DNA of 64,000 bases, taken from the NCBI GenBank assembly GCA_017354895.1, contig CP071494.1, positions 2,666,001 to 2,730,000 of the forward strand. Reading direction: 5' to 3'. Source of the DNA: Podospora comata (Eukaryota; Ascomycota; Sordariomycetes; Sordariales; Podosporaceae). Under the pieces are notes generated by a model that was given only the letters and a program-made list of their open reading frames with translations, was not told the DNA's origin and searched no databases. Both the position numbers and the translations under genes were made by a program. Below are positions 58,181-64,000 of this stretch, in pieces. Within the stretch, counting starts at the first letter, position 1; every line of letters starts with the position of its first letter.

Positions 58181-58556
58181 TTATGAACAGAATAGCTCAG
58201 CAAGCTTGGCATTAATGGCAGCGACATGACAGCCCAGACAACGGCAGTACTGCATTTAGGATGTACCAGTCAGTCTCACTGATCAAATGTCATGTCGCCT
58301 CATGTCGCCTCATGTCACTCACTTTCTGGGCTCCTGGTAGACTGCTCGCTGTCCCCTCATGTTCCACACACTCGATCAAAGCATTTTTTGTCGCCCGTTG
58401 AGGATTGTCGAGTATCAAAGCCGCTATACACTGCGAGGAATTCATCACATCGTGACAAGCTAATTCGGAGTCGGGACACTGCGTGTTTGACGCTTGAGCA
58501 GACACCATTGTGCTAAAGAAAAGAATTGCTAAACACCGCATTGTGAGGAAATGCAT
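58181..58556 (-). CDS. small secreted cysteine-rich protein, 100 residues
   Basis: Exons 58556-58323 and 58249-58181. The unspliced frame runs on into low-information sequence; a 73-bp intron (58322-58250, GTGAGT, branch CTGAC, CAG) instead joins GAQK to YCRCLGCHVAAIN and ends FCS. Signal peptide MHFLTMRCLAILFFSTMVSAQA. The mature protein carries eight Cys (QCPDSELAC, SSQC, LIEC, YCRCLGC, FC), four pairs by count, as expected for a disulfide-rich secreted protein. Family not recognised; effector-like. The intron begins with a 10-bp direct repeat, CATGTCGCCT, in two exact copies and a third variant. Confidence 0.7.
58291..58320. repeat. 10-bp tandem repeat in an intron
   Basis: CATGTCGCCT at 58291-58300 and 58301-58310, then CATGTCACTC at 58311-58320, inside the intron of the 58181-58556 gene. 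Confidence 0.85.
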
Positions 58557-59081
58557 GTTGAGTGGCGGAAAGAGTGACCATTGAGCTCCAAGCAGCCCAA
58601 ACTTCAAGAAGACCAGCACCTGCCTTCTTTATAATTACCCCGCAGGCTTCATGCCACTGAATATTGGATCACGTTTTTTTTTTTTTTTTTTGCTTCAATC
58701 TACTGGCGAACTGCCACCCCTCAAGAGAGGATAATCATCATCAATCTACACGGCATGGAAGCAATATGTGCTGTCAATACGGCAACCAATCAGAGCCTCA
58801 TGTCGCCCGTCCATTACCCCCGACAAGACATGTATCAACACTCCTGCAGCGCAAGATATGGTTTTCTTGCGGCTAATGTAGGATGTTGATAGATTGCGCT
58901 TCGGTAATCAATATCCCCTCTCAGTTACCGGGTTCAAAGTGACGGCATGTATACCTGGGTCCCGGGCATCGACAAAGGCCCCATACTTCCTTGACCCTTC
59001 GTTTTGTTCCCCGATTTTTTCTGGCCTATGGGTTAAAGGTTTTCGCTCAAACATATCATAACTCAAAGCTTCTACATCCAA
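58557..59081. other. intergenic between divergent genes
   Basis: About 525 bp head-to-head spacer. It contains a long T run at about 58674-58690. Nothing coding. Confidence 0.5.
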
Positions 59082-60334
59082 ATGGCAAGAATGCGTGCGT
59101 CATTCTCGTTGTTGCTCCCCATCCTGGGGTTGCTATCGACAGGAGCCCACGCAATCGTTCGCTTTCATTGCAGTGCGCTTACAGTGCAGCGCTTGGATCC
59201 TCTCGTCAACCCTGGGATGATACCCTCAACACACGTCCATCAAATAGTGGGCGGCGATGCCTTTAACGCCAGCATGGATCCCTCGCTCGACCTTCCCGAA
59301 CTATCCACCTGCACATCTTGTCAGTTTGCTGAGGACTTTTCGAACTACTGGACAGCCGTGCTCTACTTCAAGGCCAAAAATGGAACATACAAGAGGGTGC
59401 CACAACTAGGGAACAACCAGTTTGAAAAGGCTAAGGGAGGGTTGACCATCTACTACATGCAGGATGCCATCTATGACAGGAATCAGAAGAGCAATGTTCA
59501 GGCCTTCCAACCAGTAAGTTAATATCTCTTTTGCCTGCCTTCAATTGTGCTAATCACCCGTGAAACAGGGCTTTCGCATGTTCGTCGGTGACCTCAATGC
59601 CCGGACAATCGAGGAAGCTGCCCGCTTCCGTCAACTCACATACGTCTGCATGGATACTTGGACCTCGCGCGCCCCAGAAACGATGGCCTTCCCGACAAGA
59701 AAATGCCCAGAAGGCATCATGACCTCCGTCCGATTTCCTACTTGCTGGGATGGCAAGAATCTGGACTCCCCCGATCACATGGCGCACATGTCTTACCCTG
59801 AGTATGGAACTTTCGAGAGCGGTGGTCCCTGCCCAGCGAGCCACCCTGTGAGAATGCCGCAGGTTTTCTACGAGGTGGTTTGGGATACCAAGATTTTCAA
59901 CAATGAGGAGTGGCCTGAGGATGGGAGCAGCCCGTTTGTGTGGAGTTTTGGGGACGCGACGGGTTTCGGGACGCATGGGGATTATTTGTTTGGGTGGAAG
60001 GGGGATGCGTTGCAGAGGATTTTGGATGCGCCGTGTTGGTTCAACACGAACTGTGCGAAGGAGAGTGTAAGTGTCGATTGGTATTGGGGGTGGTGCCTGA
60101 GCCCCTTTTGTGGAGACGAAAGAGATGCTGATGATGTGGGAATACAGAACAGCCCGTTGCAGACGATTGAGCAGATGAATGCGTGTACACAGCCTAGTAT
60201 GGTGGATGAGGATATTGATGGGTGTAAGTTCCTTAGCCATTGCTGCTGATTAACACTAACGTTGAACAGGGCTTGACGAACTACCTGGTGGTTGGAAAGC
60301 GGACTATGGACATGGACATGGTTCAACAGAATGA
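59082..60334 (+). CDS. secreted DUF1996-family protein
   Basis: Exons 59082-59513, 59569-60066, 60148-60223 and 60270-60334; 356 residues. Signal peptide [23 protein letters not shown]1996 (PF09362) is visible throughout: [132 protein letters not shown] and, over the last intron, IDGWLDELPGG. Many conserved His, Cys and Asp residues. Proteins of this family are secreted and found in wood-decay and cell-wall contexts, with no agreed activity. The last exon adds a Gly/His tail. Lengths and phases agree; complete. Confidence 0.92.
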
Positions 60335-60543
60335 GGTGACGGTGTACTGAACCCGGTATATGATAGATTCGTACGACTAGATTAACAATGTGACGATTTT
60401 TGATGGTTGATTCAGATCAAGCGTACAGCCATCTTTTGAAACAGTCTTGGCTAATCACAAGTTCACAGCCTGTAAAGGAAACAGACATTCTCGACACCTC
60501 AGAATCCCACAGCTTTGAACATTCCTCCGACTGCATCCCAGCC

Positions 60544-61086
60544 TCAGGCGCAAAGAGTCAACACAACATTGCTGCTGGCGCTGCAAACCCTGACCTGGCT
60601 GCCCGCGGGCGGCACACCAGCAGGCCAAACAATCTCCTGCGTGCAAGCCGGGTCAGCGCTCTTGACGGTGATCTTCTTTCCCACAAAGGCGGGGTTGTTG
60701 CCAAAGACGTTGCTCAGATCAAACCAGACTTGGTTGGCGCCCACGTCGAGATTGTAGGCAAAGATGGTTTGGGGTGTGCCGGGGGTGTAGAGGCCGTTGG
60801 GGTGGGAGGAGATCTTGAGGGCGCGGCCGCCCGTGTTGGGGTCTACGTGAAAGGACTCGGCGTAGTAGCCTACTGTGCCGGAAAGGCCGTAGGGCCCGGT
60901 GATGTTGGTTCCGACTGAGGGGGGATTAGCTGGTTGAAAAACGTGGAGGAGAGAGGGGGATGGGGGATAGGTACCGGGCCAAACGTAGACGTTGGAGGTG
61001 CACTTGTTGTTTACCCGAGCTGAGCCGATGGCTGAGACGGTGGCTGCCAGGAAGGCAAGGGGGGTGATGAGGTTGGTGAGGAGCAT
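60544..61086 (-). CDS. Bys1-family secreted protein (thaumatin-like)
   Basis: Exons 61086-60975 and 60914-60544, 60-bp intron, 160 residues. The intron is a multiple of three without stops, so an unspliced 180-residue form would also be open; the family alignment (VYVWPVGTNITGPYGL) favours splicing. Signal peptide MLLTNLITPLAFLAATVSA. Matches the Blastomyces yeast-phase-specific / Bys1 family (PF04681): ARVNNKCTSNVYVW, GYYAESFHVDPNTGGRALKI, NGLYTPGTPQTIFAYNLD, NQVWFDLSNVFG. Proteins of this family are secreted and used as virulence or development markers in several fungi; biochemical role unknown. Faces the DUF1996 gene tail to tail across 209 bp. Confidence 0.91.
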   Translation of the reverse strand: MLLTNLITPLAFLAATVSAIGSARVNNKCTSNVYVWPGTYPPSPSLLHVFQPANPPSVGTNITGPYGLSGTVGYYAESFHVDPNTGGRALKISSHPNGLYTPGTPQTIFAYNLDVGANQVWFDLSNVFGNNPAFVGKKITVKSADPACTQEIVWPAGVPPAGSQVRVCSASSNVVLTLCA

Positions 61087-62362
61087 TTTAGTGGTTAGGT
61101 TGGTGAAATTTGAGAGAATGGGATCTGAGATGGTGGGAGGTGATGATGGGATGAGAGGATAAGTGGGTGCTGGGGCTTTATAGCCGGCCTGGCAATCTTC
61201 TCATGGCGATGCGTTGACTTCGTGAACAGATGCCAACTCAATAGTTTGATGTTTTCATTTTCGTGTTTCCATGCTCAAGTCTACTGACAAGTGCTCAGAT
61301 ATTCCAGTCATGTTTCTATTGTGTAAGTGATATTGGCGTTCTTGGTAACCTTGTAGAATACGAGCTGTAGCGGCCCATATTTCCAAGCCATCGAAGGCTA
61401 CCCATGGCGGTCGTTGACTCTCAGGTGTGAGCAGGGCGTCAAGTGATACCAATATTCCATGTTACCCAGCCCTGATTCCGATCCAGAGTAACACAATAGT
61501 GCGGGGTGACAGGTGACACTGCTTCTGAGCCAGAATTAGAACACTTTGGATACTTTTTGTAGAGTCCTTTTAGTCATGCTAACGACTGTTGGCGGCGCAA
61601 CTCTATTTCTTACCAGCATGGCAATTGCGAACTCTGATCCAGCCCAATCTTGGGCCATCTCGCACGAATATGCAGATGAGCTCAAGGTGGGGGCAGTGCC
61701 TTTTGCTCAACGCTTCCAGGTTTCGGTTGTCTCCGAGAGAGCATGCAGTTGGCCATCGGAAAAGGGCAAATTCCGGTCTCGGGACTCACCAGAGGTGGCA
61801 TCGAACTGGATACCCATTCTGGAGTCGGTTTCTCCGTCTTACAGATGGCTGGAGGATAATGTCAATAAATCTTGTAGAAGTTGGAGAACACGAAAATCCA
61901 GTTCTCGTATTATGCAAGGCCGCTGGGGAATATTGCTTGGCGTGCAGGTGCTATTCTTCGTTCCATTGACCTTCGAGTTTCGGCAAGCTACCCGACATTG
62001 TATGGGCCTTAGTACAGATTTATACATGCATATGCTTTCTCCAGTGCGACTACTCACAAAGCCAAATCTATGCCACCGGCAACTGACTTAGTATTGAGAC
62101 TCTTAAGGGACAAGAAGTAAGTGCCACCACATCATTACATCCCTGTATTTGGACTATCTCCTGCTTGAGGCTCAAAGGGAACAGGAATTGGAGAAAACTC
62201 TCGACGCCCACCATGCTAATCCCCCTGTGGTCAGTCAAGCCCATATTCACAGGCAGGAGCAACCCAGTTCGCACCTTCCACACTCGACCAGCAGCACCTT
62301 CCTTATATACACCCCACGCTCGCCACCACTCTCATCAAACAAACAACTTGCACAGTAAGAAA
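61087..62362. other. intergenic region with an unsupported open frame
   Basis: An open frame at 61546-62091 (181 codons, with an ATG inside at 61576) shows a hydrophobic start but no known motif or splice logic, and the rest of its composition is not protein-like. Not called as a gene. Confidence 0.45.
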
Positions 62363-62490
62363 GCTCTGTGGCGCAGTGGTTAACCGCGACGGGTGGCTGG
62401 CTCCTTCTGAAGAGTCACCATCAAATGTGGGTCGAGCGTAAGTCCAACCACCTCCCTCTGAAGCTGCGAGTTCGAGGCCCCATACTTTTT
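62363..62490 (+). ncRNA. pol III-type element: box A, box B and T5 terminator, not a canonical tRNA
   Basis: GCTCTGTGGCGCAGTGGTTAAC begins like a tRNA. TGGCGCAGTGG (62369-62379) fits box A (TRGCNNARTGG-like) and GTTCGAGGC (62470-62478) fits box B (GWTCRANNC), 90 bases on. TTTTT at 62486-62490 follows eight bases later. However, the T-arm stem does not pair and no 3' strand complements GCTCTGT, so it cannot fold as a standard tRNA. It may be a decayed tRNA, an intron-bearing variant or a SINE-like transcript. Confidence 0.4.
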
Positions 62491-62999
62491 GACATTTTCT
62501 CTTTTTATCGGTCTTCAACCACCACACTTTCTTTTTTCTCGACCACAGGTCCCAGAAATGGTCGTGGCAATGATTGAGAAACGCTGCCAGACACTTCATC
62601 CTTCTTGTCGGCTTGATATTTTGCTATTTTGTTTACATTTACCAATGTCGTAACCTGACTGGACATCGAGATCATCCGTGACGGGTCTATTCTGTACACT
62701 TCCATTGCTTGTCTGCCGGAGGTTACTGCGGGGAAGATATAGAGATAGATTGCTTTTGAATGTCACTCTCCTGCATCACATCACTCCCGTTGGCTGGGCA
62801 TTTCGGATGCTTTCCATCAACCAATTTACCCACCAACCATTCCGGCACCCGGATGGGTACCTGGATGCAAAGCAATTACAGTGAAACTGTCGTGATATCT
62901 CAACATCATTTGTGGTGATGTATAATTACACCCAGTAGTCTCACCTTATTCCCCTTCACAGGCTCACCTTCACCACTGACACAAACTTGCAAACTGACC
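62491..62999. other. intergenic, PEBP-like gene promoter
   Basis: About 510 bp upstream of the next gene. Nothing coding recognised. Confidence 0.5.
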
Positions 63000-63692
63000 A
63001 TGCTTTTTACCACCGCATCCGCCCTCGCAGCCACCCTGTTTGCGGGTCTGGTGTCTGCCCAAACCCCTGTTGGCTTTACTCCAGCTGTGGAAGCCAAATT
63101 GGAAGTCATATACGGCACAAAAGCGACCATCGAACCCGGAACAAGATTCACCAAAACAGAGACTGCACGACAACCCACCATTGGCACCAGCGATGTCGCG
63201 CTGAATGGCACATATGTCTGGCTTCTCATTGGTATGTGTCCATTTCCCTTGTACATGACAATACTGACCTCTCCCAGACCTTGACGTGTAAGGCCAACAT
63301 CCTTCACCCTCCCAGCCTCCTACTGATCCCCCAACAGCCCCTCCAACTTCCAAAACCCCTCCTCCGGCCCCCGCCGCACCAACCTCCACGCCCTCATCAC
63401 GGGCTTCAAATTCTCCGGGCAGACTGTCTCTGTTGCCGGCGTCAGCAACCCAATCTACATCCTGACATCCTCCTCCACCGGTCCCATCACCTACGTCGGT
63501 CCTTCTCCTCCGGCAGAAAACCCCCCTTACGCCCACAAATACGTCAGCCTGTTGTACGAGACTCCAGAAGGCTTCACCGTGACAAGGCAGCAAGTAGGAC
63601 AGACATTCGGCTTCAACTTGACCACATTCGTCGACACTGTTGGGTTGACAGCCGCGCCAGTGAGGGCGAGTTATATCAGTGTAGCTGCATAG
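63000..63692 (+). CDS. secreted PEBP-like protein
   Basis: Three exons, 63000-63231, 63278-63287 and 63338-63692; 198 residues. The second exon is only ten bases and completes LLIDLDVPS, the DxDxP-type motif of the phosphatidylethanolamine-binding family, so it is needed for a sensible protein. Signal peptide MLFTTASALAATLFAGLVSAQ. Further family features: TNLHALITGF (in place of LHW), then PSPPAENPPYAHKYVSLLYE (the PPxxxxPHRY-like motif) and GFNLTTFVDTVGL. The end, VRASYISVA, is typical for the fungal secreted branch. Molecular role unknown; relatives are extracellular. Splice phases 1 and 2 fit exactly. Confidence 0.87.
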
Positions 63693-63757
63693 GTGCTCCA
63701 AAACAACCATGTCTAACGAATGTTGCGGGTAGTTGAGATCACAGAAATGAGACAAAA

Positions 63758-63976
63758 TCAAACACCACCCAACCCAGCCTCACCCATCTCGCCCCCCTGA
63801 CCATCCACCCCAAAAATCCTGTTCAACTCCCTCTCCGCACTCTGATGCCTCGCCTCGCTCTCCTGACTCTGCTCCCTCTTGTCCGCCTGGTGCCGCCTCT
63901 TCAAACCCTCCAGCTCACCCGTCAACGCAGCCTCCACCGCAACCGCAGTGTTCTGCAGTTGCTCAATCTCAGCCAT
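63758..63976 (-). CDS. small predicted coiled-coil protein
   Basis: 72 codons from ATG at 63976 near the window end: MAEIEQLQNTAVAVEAALTG, then LEGLKRRHQADKREQSQESEARHQSAERELNRIFG, then a Gly-rich end. The charged Gln/Glu/Lys/Arg pattern suits a coiled coil. The sequence uses a good start and stop and looks coding in composition, but no family was recognised, and a splice to sequence outside the window cannot be excluded. Confidence 0.5.
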   Translation of the reverse strand: MAEIEQLQNTAVAVEAALTGELEGLKRRHQADKREQSQESEARHQSAERELNRIFGVDGQGGEMGEAGLGGV

Positions 63977-64000
63977 TCATGTCGTGTGTGAGATTTCTCG

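Noticed and set aside
61546-62091. 181-codon open frame with a hydrophobic start
   Set aside because: No recognisable family, poor codon pattern and no signal of selection visible.
62363-62490. Ordinary intron-containing tRNA
   Set aside because: No strand pairs with GCTCTGT and the T stem has mismatches, so it is listed only as a pol III-like element.

Overview
The window is nuclear DNA from a filamentous ascomycete, most likely a Sordariales fungus close to Podospora. Evidence: nearly every gene is split by 48-75 bp GT-AG introns; a HET-NACHT-WD40 receptor of the Podospora het-d/het-e type opens the window; one dispersed 5S rRNA gene lies between protein genes; and one dead gene carries a CpA-to-TpA stop typical of repeat-induced point mutation. 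I support about 25 protein genes, 2 pseudogenes, one 5S rRNA gene, a pol III-like RNA element and one complete small DNA transposon. Exon borders were set by hand from splice motifs, reading phase and family conservation.

Layout. 0-6.7 kb: NLR-type incompatibility receptor with ten near-identical 126-bp WD repeats, then gene-poor DNA and an acid-phosphatase relic. 7-10.3 kb: three small secreted or surface proteins, two of which share a C-x2-H-x-D-H-x-H-C motif and are probably metal-binding. 10.6-14.7 kb: two unrelated FAD monooxygenases. 16.4-22.9 kb: a C2H2 zinc-finger protein and a proline-rich disordered protein, separated by 2.8 kb without genes. 23.6-26.8 kb: NOP10, NOB1 and 5S rRNA, all concerned with ribosome production. 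26.9-35.3 kb: a BIM1-like membrane protein, a GPI-type surface protein, a HET-domain protein, a P450 and a crystallin-like secreted protein. 37-39.5 kb: a broken GNAT acetyltransferase and a HeLo-like/EH-domain fusion protein. 40.4-52.8 kb: a compact polyketide locus (Zn2Cys6 regulator, P450, non-reducing PKS). 53-64 kb: a 562-bp transposon, a Fig1-like membrane protein, a heme-thiolate peroxidase, and secreted Cys-rich, DUF1996, Bys1 and PEBP-like proteins.

How the genes fit together. The P450 (43974-45647) and the PKS (46422-52830) are divergent and share a 774-bp promoter containing a CGG-N5-CCG palindrome, the kind of site a Zn2Cys6 protein such as the neighbouring 40386-42746 product binds. 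The PKS is SAT-KS-AT-PT-ACP-ACP-TE, the layout of orsellinic-acid-type synthases. Three genes belong to fungal self/non-self or cell-death families (HNWD, HET, HeLo-like). The most original observations are the HeLo-like domain joined to three EH domains, and the paired CxxHxDHxHC proteins.
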